NCBI GenBank assembly: GCA_026401035.1
Contig: JAPLNR010000063.1
Location: 62,001 to 126,000 of the forward strand
Source of the DNA: Planctomycetia bacterium
Lineage (GTDB): Bacteria > Planctomycetota > Planctomycetia > Pirellulales > UBA1268
Direction: 5' to 3'
DNA length: 64,000 nucleotides
Positions 7,890-19,036 of the stretch are shown here, piece by piece (position 1 is the stretch's first letter; each line of letters begins with the position of its first letter). Under the pieces are notes generated by a model. The model was given only the letters and a program-made list of their open reading frames with translations. It was not told where the DNA came from and ran no database searches. Position numbers and translations under genes: made by a program.

Positions 7890-9134
7890 ATGGCGTCCAT
7901 CGGTTTCGTTTCCCTGCGTCGCCTTTTGGCCGTCGTCGCTTTCGCCTGCGTATCGCTCGCTGTTGCTGCTGGTTTGCCCGCGCCGGGTCGGGCCGACGAA
8001 CCGAAGCTCCCGAGCCAGTTGGTCTGGTTCGGCACCTACACCGGCGGCCCCGCGAAGAGCGAGGGCATCTACGTGTCGCGGTTCGACGCCGCCACCGGCA
8101 AGCTCTCCGTGCCGGAACTCGCGGCCGAGACGAAGAACCCGTCGTTCCTCGCCCTGCATCCGAAGTTGCCGGTTCTCTACGCCGTCTCGGAAGTGGCCGA
8201 TGCCGCCGGCAAGCCGACGGGCGCGATCATCTCGTTCGCGATCGACGAACAGTCGGGCCGCCTGACGAAGAAAAACCATCAGCCCTCCGGTGGCGGCGGT
8301 CCGTGCCATCTGTCGATCGATCCCACCGGCCGCGTCGTTCTGGCCGCCAACTATGGCGGCGGCAGCGTGATCTGCCTGGGCCTCGAGGCCGACGGCAGCC
8401 TGCAGCCCGTCGTGCCGGGGGTGCCCGGCGGCTTCATCCAGCATGAGGGGCAGGGCTTCAATCCGCAGCGGCAGGAGAAGCCGCACGGCCATTCGATCTA
8501 TCCGTCGCCGGACGGCCGGTTTGCCCTGGCCTGCGACTTGGGCATCGACAAGGTGCTCGTCCACGCACTCGACGTCGAAAAGGCCACGCTCGTGCCGCAC
8601 GGCTTCGGCGCGACGAAGCCCGGCGCCGGACCGCGGCATTTTGCGTTGCACCCGAATGGCCGCTTCGGCTACTCCGTCAACGAGCTGGATCTCACCGTGA
8701 CGGGCTTCAACTTCGACGCGCAGTCGGGCACGCTCGCGCCCTTCCAGACGCTCTCCACGTTGCCGGCCGATGTGACCGACACCAAGGGCATGTCGACGGC
8801 GGAGATCGTCGTGCACCAAAGTGGAAAATTCGCCTACGCCTCGAACCGCGGCCATCATTCCATCGCCATGTATGCGGTTGACGACTCCGACGGCAGACTG
8901 GCGTTTCTCGGCGTCGAGCCGATTCGCGGCAAGACGCCCCGCAACTTCGTGCTCGATCCGTCCGGCACATTCCTGCTGGCCGGCGGCCAGGATTCAGGCA
9001 CTGTGACCGTCTTTGCGATCGATCAGGCAACTGGCAAACTTTCCCATACCGGCCAGTCGCTCGACGTGCCCGCCCCGGTCTGCATCCGCTTTCGTCACGC
9101 CTCCGCCCCGTCCCCGGCCACCGAACCCCGCTGA
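7890..9134 (+). CDS. Secreted lactonase-family beta-propeller protein
   Basis: The 414-residue protein has a signal peptide (about 1-36, ending GRADEP) and repeated propeller blades typical of the YbhE/6-phosphogluconolactonase (Pgl) lactonase family. Recognisable elements are GTYTGGP-SEGIYV, NPSFLALHP, YAVSEV, GGGPCHLSIDP, ANYGGGSV, HGHSIYPSPDGRF, GAGPRHFALHPNG and ASNRGHHSIAMY. Cytoplasmic Pgl enzymes hydrolyse 6-phosphogluconolactone; the export signal here suggests an extracytoplasmic lactone or glycan substrate instead. The stop overlaps the panD start (TGATG). Confidence 0.88.
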   Translation: MASIGFVSLRRLLAVVAFACVSLAVAAGLPAPGRADEPKLPSQLVWFGTYTGGPAKSEGIYVSRFDAATGKLSVPELAAETKNPSFLALHPKLPVLYAVSEVADAAGKPTGAIISFAIDEQSGRLTKKNHQPSGGGGPCHLSIDPTGRVVLAANYGGGSVICLGLEADGSLQPVVPGVPGGFIQHEGQGFNPQRQEKPHGHSIYPSPDGRFALACDLGIDKVLVHALDVEKATLVPHGFGATKPGAGPRHFALHPNGRFGYSVNELDLTVTGFNFDAQSGTLAPFQTLSTLPADVTDTKGMSTAEIVVHQSGKFAYASNRGHHSIAMYAVDDSDGRLAFLGVEPIRGKTPRNFVLDPSGTFLLAGGQDSGTVTVFAIDQATGKLSHTGQSLDVPAPVCIRFRHASAPSPATEPR

Positions 9135-9484
9135 TGATCATCTGCCTGCTCAAGTCGAAGATTCACCGTGCAGCCGTCACGGGCGCCTCGGTCGATTACG
9201 AGGGCAGCCTCACGATCGCCGCCGACCTGGCCGAACGCGTCGGCCTCCGGCCCTACGAGAAGATCCTCGTCGGCAACCTTGCCAATGGCGAGCGGTTTGA
9301 GACCTACGTGATTTACGGCAGGTCTGGCTCGGGTGCGATCGAACTCAACGGTGCCACGGCCCACCTCGGCAAGCTGGGCGACCGGCTCACGATCATGTCG
9401 TTCGCCTGGCTCGACGAGAAGGAATCACAACGGCACAAGCCCGCGGTGATCGTGCTCGACGAACAAAACACGATCGTCAAGTAG
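9134..9484 (+). CDS. panD: Aspartate 1-decarboxylase precursor
   Basis: PanD makes beta-alanine from L-aspartate for pantothenate and CoA synthesis and uses a pyruvoyl group formed by self-cleavage. The 116-residue protein has the cleavage pair Gly24-Ser25 in YEGSLTI, the catalytic K9 region LLKSKIHRA, and the downstream NGATAHLGKLGD block. Length and position of the cleavage site match the family. The ATG overlaps the stop of the lactonase gene by one base. The TAG stop is the TAG of a palindromic repeat element (9481-9502). Confidence 0.97.
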   Translation: MIICLLKSKIHRAAVTGASVDYEGSLTIAADLAERVGLRPYEKILVGNLANGERFETYVIYGRSGSGAIELNGATAHLGKLGDRLTIMSFAWLDEKESQRHKPAVIVLDEQNTIVK

Positions 9485-9502
9485 GACAGGCTTCAGCCTG
9501 TC
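9481..9502 (+). repeat. Palindromic repeat element, copy 2
   Basis: Identical to the copy at 2915. Its TAG (9482-9484) is the panD stop codon. It is followed by GCAGGCCTGTCCTGA, so AGGACAGGC (from 9483) can also pair with GCCTGTCCT downstream, giving two mutually exclusive hairpins. It lies between panD (+) and the convergent CYTH gene (-). Confidence 0.75.
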
Positions 9503-9541
9503 GCAGGCCTGTCCTGATCCACGGACCGTTCGCCGCGATCG

Positions 9542-10120
9542 TCATGTTTTCCGTGACGCCAGCAGCATCTCGAGATAGCTGTGCTTCTCCGGCGCGCCGC
9601 AACCGAGTTCCCGCGCAAGCGACAGCACGCGGGCCTGCGCGAGTTGCACCTCCCCTTCGCAGGCCTGGAGTTCCAGTTCGACAAACTCGCCGAGGCCGCC
9701 GACGCGGTCGAGGGCCACGTCCACCTCCGCCCCCTCCCAGCGCACGCGGGCCGACACCCGCTGCTTCGCCACCTCGAGCACCCGGCGAAAGCTGAGCGCT
9801 TCGAGGAGTTCCGTCCACCGCTCCAGCGTGGCGGGCGGGCCATCGGGGCGGCTGGCTGCGACGCCCACCAGCGGCAGTTCGATCTCGCGACGGGTCTTCG
9901 TGGCCGTGTCGAGCCGCGGCCCCTTCCAGGTGATCGCCACATCGGGGCCCACGCGGCGGAGCCGCAGCGCCTCGTCGGTGCGGGCGAAATCCCGGCTGGG
10001 ATGGGCGAAGTAAAGATCGACCTGCTCGACCGGCTCACGAAACTGCCCGGCCAACAACAGGAGTTTTTGTTCGAGTGCCGGCCTGTCGGCCACGGAAAAC
10101 TTTACTTCGACTTCGTACAC
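9542..10120 (-). CDS. CYTH-domain protein (class IV adenylate cyclase / thiamine-triphosphatase-like)
   Basis: This 192-residue single-domain protein starts MYEVEVKF, the ExExK motif that binds metal and triphosphate in CYTH tunnel enzymes. Further acidic and basic strand residues follow: LRLRRVG, ITWKGP, TRREIELPL, RVSARVRWEGAEVDVALD and FVELEL. The family includes CyaB-type adenylate cyclases and inorganic or thiamine triphosphatases, and the activity cannot be chosen from sequence alone. It is convergent with panD, separated by the palindromic repeat, and divergent from the TlpA-like gene. Confidence 0.85.
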   Translation of the reverse strand: MYEVEVKFSVADRPALEQKLLLLAGQFREPVEQVDLYFAHPSRDFARTDEALRLRRVGPDVAITWKGPRLDTATKTRREIELPLVGVAASRPDGPPATLERWTELLEALSFRRVLEVAKQRVSARVRWEGAEVDVALDRVGGLGEFVELELQACEGEVQLAQARVLSLARELGCGAPEKHSYLEMLLASRKT

Positions 10121-10186
10121 TGTGGTCTGCCTCTGCAGGGCGTCCCTTGGCTCGATCTCGCCGCTTGTGTGTCAGGCCAAAGCCTG

Positions 10187-10816
10187 ATGTTTTTCGCAAT
10201 GATACCCCGCGTTGGAATTCCGCTGCCCGGCTTTGTCCTGCTCGGCGCCACCCTGCTCTGTGCCATCCTGCCCTGCGCCGGCTGCGGCGACCCATCCGGC
10301 GGGCATCCGGCGATCGGCCGGGTGGTGGGCAATCTGCCGCTCGTGTCGCTCAGCGACGCATCACAGCCGCCGCCGACGTTCACCGGTAAGGTGACCCTGC
10401 TCAACTTCTGGGGCACCTGGTGCGGCCCCTGTCGCCGCGAACTGCCGGGCATGGCGCGGATCGCGGGGCGGCTGGCGACCGAGCCCGGATTCCAACTTGT
10501 GGCCGTCTCCTGCGGCGCGGGCGGCCGCGACGAAATCACCGAGATCACCGACATCACGCAGTCGTTCCTGGCGGAACAGAAACTCACGATCGCCGCCTGG
10601 GCCGACCCCTCCGGGATGGCCCGGCTGATCGCCGGCGAGTTGCTCGGGTTCTCGGCCTATCCCACGACCTATCTCATTGGTCCAGACGCGCGGGTGCTGG
10701 CGGTTTGGATCGGCTACCGCTCCCGCGACGAGGCCGACATGGCCCGCGCTCTCGTCGCGGCGCTCAAGTTGCTGCCGGCCGCCGGTGCGGCTCCCGGCCC
10801 TGCAGCCGCTCGATGA
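10187..10816 (+). CDS. TlpA-like thioredoxin-fold lipoprotein or exported protein
   Basis: The protein (209 residues from 10187) has a hydrophobic N-terminus ending in LPCAGCGD, which resembles a lipobox or signal-peptidase site. A thioredoxin fold follows with WCGPC (C79 and C82), LLNFWGTW before it and AYPTTYLIGPDARV with the cis-Pro loop. TlpA/ResA-like proteins reduce or exchange disulfides outside the cytoplasm, often for cytochrome c maturation. Start choice is uncertain: ATG 10187 lies inside a small palindrome (TCAGGC-CAAA-GCCTGA, 10172-10187), and ATG 10199 (MIPRVG) is an equally good candidate. The 3' end overlaps the convergent thiE by 53 bp. Confidence 0.83.
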   Translation: MFFAMIPRVGIPLPGFVLLGATLLCAILPCAGCGDPSGGHPAIGRVVGNLPLVSLSDASQPPPTFTGKVTLLNFWGTWCGPCRRELPGMARIAGRLATEPGFQLVAVSCGAGGRDEITEITDITQSFLAEQKLTIAAWADPSGMARLIAGELLGFSAYPTTYLIGPDARVLAVWIGYRSRDEADMARALVAALKLLPAAGAAPGPAAAR

Positions 10817-11897
10817 ATGCGGCGGCGGCGGCAGCTGGATCAGCGGCCCCGGTCACGGCCGAGGCCACGGCCACCCGCGTGCACCCGAGCGCGGTCACCT
10901 GGTCGATGCGGTCGAGCGTGATGCCGCCGATGGCGAACGTGGGCAGCGTGATCTCCCGGGCAACGGCCGCCAGGAAGTCCGGCGGCGCGAAGGCCGCGAA
11001 CGATTTCGTGGGCGACGGAAAGCAGGGGCCCACGCCGAGATAATCGGCCCCGTCGGTGACTGCGGCCCGGGCCTCCGCCAGGTCATGGGCCGTGCGACCG
11101 AGCAGCGCCAGCGGACCCAGCACCCGCCGTACGAGCGGGATCGGCATGTCGTCGGCGCCGGTGTGCGCGCCGCCTGCATTGATGGCGGCCGCGACGTCGG
11201 CACGGTCGTTGACGACGACCAGCGCCCGGCCATCGGGATGACGCCGCGCCGCGATCGCGACGGCCCGCCGCGCCCGATCGACGAGCACGGGAACTCCCAG
11301 ATCCTTGTCGCGGATCTGCAGCATCCGCACGCCCGCCTCCAGCAGCGATTCAACGAGCCGCTCGAAGGCCGGCGCATCCTCCCGGCCGTCGACGAGCACG
11401 CAGAGATTGACACCGCGCAGCCGGTCGGCGGCGCGGGCCGTGCCGAGCGCCGTCCGTTCGAGCACGTAGAGCCGGTACCGCAGTTGTTCGAATCGGCCTG
11501 ACACCGCCGGCGCGAGCAGGAGTGCCAATTCCTGCAGGCTGCGCAGCGCCTGGCCGGCACGGGCCGCATTCGCGGCGATGAGATCCCGCATGGCCGCCCG
11601 CGGCAGAGCCGCCGCAGCCTCCAGATGCGTGCCCACATCGCCCCCCACGTCACGGGCAAACACCCGCTGCCGCAGGCCGTCTTCGGCCAGCACCGCCGCC
11701 AGTGCATGCCGCAGATCCTTGGCGAGCCCCGTGAGCAGGAAATCGTCGAGCACGAAGCGCACCACGTCTTCGATCACCCGCAGGGCCTCACCGGCCCGGT
11801 TCGCCGAGGCATCAAACGCCCGCCACGCCCCTGCGGTTGCCCCAGATTGCTCGAAGCCGCCGTCTTCCGGAATGTCTGCCAAACCGCTGTTTTCCAT
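10764..11897 (-). CDS. thiE: Thiamine-phosphate synthase with N-terminal ThiD2-type domain
   Basis: The 377-residue protein fuses two parts. Residues about 26-150 (DASANRAGEALRVIEDVVRF and following) match the ThiD2-type domain found before ThiE in cyanobacteria and planctomycetes, a proposed HMP-phosphate kinase. Residues about 165-370 are ThiE, a TIM barrel that joins HMP-pyrophosphate and thiazole phosphate; visible motifs are LQIRDKD, VVNDRADVA, GAHTGADDMP, GVGPCFPSPTKS and FAIGGI. One gene may thus supply two consecutive steps of thiamine synthesis. The ATG at 11897 is where family similarity begins. Its 3' end overlaps the tlpA-like gene by 53 bp, so antisense transcription is possible. 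Confidence 0.93.
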   Translation of the reverse strand: MENSGLADIPEDGGFEQSGATAGAWRAFDASANRAGEALRVIEDVVRFVLDDFLLTGLAKDLRHALAAVLAEDGLRQRVFARDVGGDVGTHLEAAAALPRAAMRDLIAANAARAGQALRSLQELALLLAPAVSGRFEQLRYRLYVLERTALGTARAADRLRGVNLCVLVDGREDAPAFERLVESLLEAGVRMLQIRDKDLGVPVLVDRARRAVAIAARRHPDGRALVVVNDRADVAAAINAGGAHTGADDMPIPLVRRVLGPLALLGRTAHDLAEARAAVTDGADYLGVGPCFPSPTKSFAAFAPPDFLAAVAREITLPTFAIGGITLDRIDQVTALGCTRVAVASAVTGAADPAAAAAAFIERLQGREPHRRPAAT

Positions 11898-12010
11898 CTC
11901 TCTGTTGTAGCCTGCAGACGCCTTGGCGAAACGCGGGTCCAGTTCTACACTCCCCCGCCCCGCCTGCCTTCGGGCCGGACGATCTTTCACCTTTCCGCGA
12001 GACCGCGATC

Positions 12011-12637
12011 GTGGCCGCTGCCCGATACCTGACGCTGCTCTGGCCCGGCCTGCCGTGGCTCTGGCTGCGCGGCAGCGTGGCGGGGCTCGTGCTGGCCTTT
12101 GCCTTCGCGGTCGTGCTCGACGTGGCGATCGTCGCGACCTGGATCTGGTCCGAACTGTTCGCCCTCGAAATTTCGCTTGGACTCTGGGCGGCCACGGGTG
12201 CGGTCTGGCTGGTCGCCACGGCGTCGGCAGTCTCGGCGTTTCCGCAGCGAATCCCCACCACCCGCGACGCCGCCGCCGACACGCTCTTCGTGGCGGCCCG
12301 CGATGCCTACCTCTCGCGGGACTGGCTGGCGGCCGAGACGAAATTGCAGTCGCTGCTGGTCGTCTCGCCAACCGACGGCGAGGCGCAACTGCTTTTGGCA
12401 ACGCTCCTCCGCCGCGTGGGGCGGCTGAAGGAGTCGCGGGAGGCGCTCGAGAAACTGTCCAGAAGCGATTCCGGGGCCCCCTGGAGGTCGGCCATCACCC
12501 GCGAGTTGGATCGCGTCGCGGCGGCCGCCAAGCGGCCTCCGGCGGTGGCCGGCGGCACGGGCGCCGACGACGAAGGGTCGATTTTGACGCTCGATCGCGG
12601 CACTGACCCACGGGATCTGAGCGAGCGGGCAGCGTAG
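12011..12637 (+). CDS. Hypothetical membrane protein with TPR-like C-terminus
   Basis: The reading frame has two hydrophobic segments near the N-terminus (LVLAFAFAVVLDVAIVATWIW and LWAATGAVWLVATASAVSAF). A soluble part with TPR-like helices (FVAARDAYLSRDWLAAETKL, then GEAQLLLATLLRRVGRLKESREAL) follows, and the tail is acidic. The start is uncertain: GTG at 12011 is the first codon that gives a sensible membrane N-terminus, and more upstream codons overlap the thiE promoter region. It is divergent from thiE, 113 bp apart. I do not recognise a named family. A scaffold role is only suggested by the TPR-like repeats. Confidence 0.55.
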   Translation: MAAARYLTLLWPGLPWLWLRGSVAGLVLAFAFAVVLDVAIVATWIWSELFALEISLGLWAATGAVWLVATASAVSAFPQRIPTTRDAAADTLFVAARDAYLSRDWLAAETKLQSLLVVSPTDGEAQLLLATLLRRVGRLKESREALEKLSRSDSGAPWRSAITRELDRVAAAAKRPPAVAGGTGADDEGSILTLDRGTDPRDLSERAA

Positions 12638-12821
12638 TCTTTCGGTGAAACCGGCGGGTTTCGGCCGCACTGCATGCCCCTCCACAGACATCCCGCGACG
12701 ACTCTCCTAGAATCTCCCGAGGGTTTTGGCGTAAGGTTTGCACAGGACAAGAAAAGCTGGTGGGCGGCTGCCGGAATGGCACACGCCGAACAGGCGAGGA
12801 TCTCACGAAGGAAAAACACCC

Positions 12822-15363
<2,542 letters not shown>

Positions 15364-15368
<5 letters not shown>

Positions 15369-15435
15369 GTCTGGGCCTGGGCCTGAGTCTGAGTCTGGGT
15401 CTGGGTCTGGGCCTGGGTCTGAGTCTGGGTCTGGA
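15364..15435 (+). repeat. Tandem hexanucleotide array (YCTGRG)12 at the clpC stop
   Basis: Twelve consecutive 6-bp units, CCTGAG, TCTGGG, CCTGGG or TCTGAG, with the last ending CTGGA. The first unit contains the clpC stop codon. The remaining 235 bp to mlaE (15436-15670) hold no convincing gene; the next start is at 15671. The array could extend ClpC or be variable between strains by slippage if the stop were lost. Confidence 0.85.
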
Positions 15436-15670
15436 AAAACGCCGGCATCCGAGCGGCATACGGCAACAGACCGTGGTCGCTCGGAGCGTTGCGGCAGAGA
15501 ACCCCGCTCGGCCCCGGTGACCTGGCCGGAACGCCGCCGCTGCGGTGCCGCGCCCCTTTCCGTGACCTCCCCATCTGCCCAGATTCCGTGCCAACCGCAC
15601 GACCGGCTCAAGTTGCCCGGCCCGCAATTCCGAAGCAACCGGCAAGGACTGCCGCGCGCACGGAATTTTC

Positions 15671-16552
15671 ATGGCAACAGCATCCAACAATCAGAATCCG
15701 CCGACCGGCGCTGCGGCAGGGGGCGTCACCGGCTGGTTCGCCAACCAGGTCGCGAACGTCGGCGAATTCGCCATGCGTCGCGTGGCGGGCGTGGGCGACG
15801 TGACGATCTTCGCGATCAAGACGGTCGGCTGGCTGTTTTCCCGCCGGCAGCGGCGGGATGTCCTGCTGCCGGCCTTCTATCAGATCGGTGTGCTCTCGCT
15901 GCCCGTCGTCGCCCTCACGGGCCTCTTCATCGGGATGGTGCTGGCCGTGCAGAGTTACGCACAGTTCAAGGCGCTGGGGCTCGAAACCCGCCTGGGCTCG
16001 GTCATCAATCTCTCGCTCGTCCGTGAACTGGGGCCGGTGCTCGCCGCGACGATGCTCGCCGGCCGCGTGGGCAGCGCGATGGCGGCGGAGCTGGGCACGA
16101 TGCGGGTCACCGAGCAGATCGACGCGCTCGAGAGCATGGGCGCCAACGCCATCTACTACCTGGTGGTGCCCCGTTTTCTCGGCTGCCTCGTGCTCATCCC
16201 CACGCTCACGATCATGGCCGATTTCATGGGCGTGCTCGGCGGCTACCTCTACTCGCAACTCCTGCTGGACATCGACTATCACCACTACTGGGCCAACTCC
16301 CGTGAATACGTCGATGCCTTCGACTTCCTGATGGGCATCTTCAAGAGCTTCTTCTTCGGGGCCGCGATCGCGCTGGTGAGCTGCCATCACGGCTTCCACT
16401 GCGACCATGGCGCCGAGGGCGTGGGCCGGGCCGCGACGAACGCCTTCGTGCATTCGTTCGTGCTGATCCTCGTGCTCGATCTCTTCCTGGGAATCTGGCT
16501 GAACAACGTCCACGACTTCTTCCGACCGGAGGGACCGCGCCGACTCCTCTGA
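15671..16552 (+). CDS. mlaE: MlaE-type lipid ABC transporter permease
   Basis: The 293-residue protein has the MlaE/YrbE permease fold: a polar N-terminus, then hydrophobic helices with the conserved stretch [39 protein letters not shown] split across the coupling helix region, and a late [16 protein letters not shown] segment. It is the membrane subunit of the phospholipid transport system that maintains outer-membrane asymmetry. mlaF follows after 19 bp and mlaD overlaps mlaF, giving the compact order E-F-D. The periplasmic MlaC and the MlaA lipoprotein are not in this window. Confidence 0.93.
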   Translation: MATASNNQNPPTGAAAGGVTGWFANQVANVGEFAMRRVAGVGDVTIFAIKTVGWLFSRRQRRDVLLPAFYQIGVLSLPVVALTGLFIGMVLAVQSYAQFKALGLETRLGSVINLSLVRELGPVLAATMLAGRVGSAMAAELGTMRVTEQIDALESMGANAIYYLVVPRFLGCLVLIPTLTIMADFMGVLGGYLYSQLLLDIDYHHYWANSREYVDAFDFLMGIFKSFFFGAAIALVSCHHGFHCDHGAEGVGRAATNAFVHSFVLILVLDLFLGIWLNNVHDFFRPEGPRRLL

Positions 16553-16571
16553 GCCCCCGGCCGACAACACC

Positions 16572-17435
16572 ATGCCCGCCACCGCCACCCAAAAACCCGT
16601 CCATCGCGATCAGCCCGACCAGCCGGTGCTGGAGATCGACAACATCTCCGTGCAATTCGGCAGCCAGGAAGTGCTGCGCGATATCGCGCTCGAGATCCCG
16701 GCCGGACAGACGCTCGTCGTGCTGGGCGAAAGCGGCTGCGGCAAGACCGTGCTGCTGAAGACCCTGATCGGCCTGGTCAGGCCGACGCGAGGCGAGATCC
16801 GGTTCGAGGGGCATGCGCTCGGCGGCATGAGTGAACGGCAGCTCGCCACCATCCGCACCCGCTACGGTTTCGTCTTCCAGAGCGCGGCGCTCTTCGACAG
16901 CCTCACGATCGCCGACAACATCGCCTTCCCGCTCCGTGAGCACACCCGCATCGGGGAGGCGGAGATCGCCGAGATCGTCGCCGCGCTCCTCACCGAGGTG
17001 GGCCTGCCGCGGTCGGCCGCCCGCAAGAAGCCGGTACAGCTCTCCGGCGGCATGCGCAAGCGGGCCGGCCTGGCCCGCGCCCTCGCGCTCGACCCGCCGC
17101 TGGTGCTCTACGACGAGCCGACCACCGGCCTCGATCCGATCATGAGCGACGTGATCAACGAGCTGATCCTGCGGGTGCGGGCCCGTGACGGCGTGACAAG
17201 CGTGGTCGTCACCCACGATCTGAACACCGCCCGCAAGGTGGCCGACCGCATCATCATGCTCTACCCGGTGTTCCGGCTCATCCCCGGCGAGTCGCAAATC
17301 GTGTTCGACGGCACGCCGGCGGAACTCGACCGCTCCCGGGATCCGCGTATCAGCCAGTTCGTCGAGGGTCGGGCCGGCACACGGCTCACCGAACTGCAGG
17401 ACGAGCAGGCACGGGCAGACGAGGAAAACCGATGA
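16572..17435 (+). CDS. mlaF: MlaF-type lipid transport ABC ATPase
   Basis: The 287-residue protein is an ABC ATPase with Walker A GESGCGKT at 52-59, the Q-loop GFVFQSAALFDSLTI, signature LSGGMRKRAGLARAL near 157, Walker B VLYDEPTTGLDP and the switch His in VVTHDLNTA. The LFDSLT and LSGGM variants are typical of the MlaF branch. It energises lipid movement between the membranes together with MlaE and MlaD. Its stop overlaps the mlaD start in ATGA. Confidence 0.95.
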   Translation: MPATATQKPVHRDQPDQPVLEIDNISVQFGSQEVLRDIALEIPAGQTLVVLGESGCGKTVLLKTLIGLVRPTRGEIRFEGHALGGMSERQLATIRTRYGFVFQSAALFDSLTIADNIAFPLREHTRIGEAEIAEIVAALLTEVGLPRSAARKKPVQLSGGMRKRAGLARALALDPPLVLYDEPTTGLDPIMSDVINELILRVRARDGVTSVVVTHDLNTARKVADRIIMLYPVFRLIPGESQIVFDGTPAELDRSRDPRISQFVEGRAGTRLTELQDEQARADEENR

Positions 17436-18499
17436 ACGACCGCGTGATGCAATTCCGCGTCGGTGTGATGGTGCTCGCGACGGCCATCATCGCCGGCATC
17501 CTGATCGTGCTCTTCGGCGATCTGCCGTCGCTCGTGCAATCCACTTATCAGCTGAAGATGGAATTCGCCGACGCGCGGGGCGTGTCGCAGGGCACGCCCG
17601 TCCGCAAGAACGGCATCCTCGTGGGCCGTGTCGCTGACCTGACGCTCAACGAGCGCGGTGGCGTGACGGTCGTGGCCGACATCGACTCCTACGTGCCGAT
17701 CTACAAGGACGAGCAGCCGCGAATCAGCGGTTCGATCCTCGGCGATGCCGAAATCTCGCTGATCCCCGGCCGGATCGTGCCCCCGCGCCAGCGTCTCGGC
17801 AAGGACGAGATGCTCGCCGGCGCCGTCTCCCGCGACCCGTTCGAGGTGTTCGCCACGCTCGAGCCGAAGTTTGGCAGCACGCTCGACTCGCTCGCCGAGG
17901 CCAGCGTGTCGGTCACCAGGCTCTCCAAGAGCCTCGACAAGGTGTTCCTCGGCGAAGACGACAAATTCGAGACAATGGTGCGCAAGACCGAGCAGGCACT
18001 CGACAACTTCAGTCTGGCCATGAACAACATCAACGACGTGATCGGTGATCCGAAAGCCCGGGAGAAGATGAAGGCCTCGATCGAGGCCCTGCCGGAGGTG
18101 ATGTCCGATCTGCGGACGACCGTGCAGGGCATCGGCACCGTGGTCGACTCAGCCGACCGCAACCTCCGCAACCTCGAGGGCCTCACGAAGCCGCTCGGTG
18201 AACGTGGCGAGCAGATGGTGGCCCAGGTCGACCGCACGATCGGCCGGCTCGACGAAACGCTCCAGCAGGCGGCCACGTTCACCAGGGCGCTCAACGAGTC
18301 GCAGGGCACGCTGGGCAAGCTCGTCCGCGACCCGAAGGTCTACGACGACCTCGCCCAGGCGGCCAACAACGTCAACAATCTCACGAAGGAACTGCGGCCG
18401 ATCGTCGACGACGTCCGCGTCTTCACCGACAAGATCGCCCGCCACCCCGAGCAGCTCGGTGTCCGCGGCGCCCTCGATCGCCGCCCGGGACTGAAGTAG
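17432..18499 (+). CDS. mlaD: MCE-domain protein, MlaD-type
   Basis: The 355-residue protein has a membrane anchor at about 10-32 and one MCE domain (about 38-116, with FADARGVSQGTPVRKNG and GDAEISLIPG). A long C-terminal region follows with heptad-like hydrophobic spacing. MCE proteins form hexameric rings that bind lipids in the periplasm. The helical extension (about 130-340) is much longer than in the 180-residue enterobacterial MlaD and is closer to PqiB/YebT or plant TGD2-like tunnels, so it may span more of the periplasm. The stop lies only 4 bp from the stop of the convergent DUF1854 gene, with no room for a terminator. Confidence 0.92.
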   Translation: MNDRVMQFRVGVMVLATAIIAGILIVLFGDLPSLVQSTYQLKMEFADARGVSQGTPVRKNGILVGRVADLTLNERGGVTVVADIDSYVPIYKDEQPRISGSILGDAEISLIPGRIVPPRQRLGKDEMLAGAVSRDPFEVFATLEPKFGSTLDSLAEASVSVTRLSKSLDKVFLGEDDKFETMVRKTEQALDNFSLAMNNINDVIGDPKAREKMKASIEALPEVMSDLRTTVQGIGTVVDSADRNLRNLEGLTKPLGERGEQMVAQVDRTIGRLDETLQQAATFTRALNESQGTLGKLVRDPKVYDDLAQAANNVNNLTKELRPIVDDVRVFTDKIARHPEQLGVRGALDRRPGLK

Positions 18500-18503
18500 A
18501 TCG

Positions 18504-19004
18504 CTACAGCGCCTTCTCGAACAGCCTGCGGCTGTGGGAATCGAGTCGGGCGACGCTCGGGATCGTGTAACGCACGCCATAGGTGTCGGTGATCACGGCG
18601 CCAGAGTCGGGTAAGCGGAGGATGTCGTCGGCGTGGGCCACGGTGAACCGGCGCAGACCGCGATCGGTCTCCACGCTCCATTCCGCCGGCTCGCTGTCAG
18701 ACACCGCCTCAATCCGCTCGATCACCGGCAGGAATTCCCGCTTGCAGAGTTCCTCCTCCAGCAGCGTCCGCAGCCGCGGCTCGACGGCGGCGAGCGACTC
18801 GATCCAGGCCAGTTCCGCGTCGTTCTCACCGACGATCGCCACGGGGCCCACCGGCACCGTGATCGGGAACGCGCGGAGCACGTCGACGTCGGCGTGCACG
18901 CGGCCCTGGGCATCGACGAAATCGAGCCGGCCATGCGGCCGTCGTTCGAGACGCCATTCAATGGCCGGGATCGTGTCGGAGCGGGTGTTTTCAGCGGCGG
19001 TCAT
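18504..19004 (-). CDS. DUF1854-family protein, cyanophycin-locus associated
   Basis: The 166-residue soluble protein matches the DUF1854 pattern: RLDFVDAQGRVHADVDVLRAFPITVP split in the N-terminal half, AWIESLAAVEPRLRTLLEEEL in the middle, and GAVITDTYGVRYTIP near the end. In betaproteobacteria this family sits beside an ABC transporter and cyanophycin synthetase, and here too an ABC transporter gene is 32 bp upstream and cphA is nearby. I chose ATG 19004 because GGAG lies at good spacing; GTG 19019 is possible. Its biochemical role is unknown. Confidence 0.8.
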   Translation of the reverse strand: MTAAENTRSDTIPAIEWRLERRPHGRLDFVDAQGRVHADVDVLRAFPITVPVGPVAIVGENDAELAWIESLAAVEPRLRTLLEEELCKREFLPVIERIEAVSDSEPAEWSVETDRGLRRFTVAHADDILRLPDSGAVITDTYGVRYTIPSVARLDSHSRRLFEKAL

Positions 19005-19036
19005 TGGGGGGTTCTCCACGCAGGATCGCGGGTGGG

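Noticed and set aside
10172-10187. Small palindrome TCAGGC-CAAA-GCCTGA before the TlpA-like gene as a copy of the dispersed repeat
   Set aside because: Only the GCCTG arms resemble it; it lacks the GTAG start and does not lie at a gene end.
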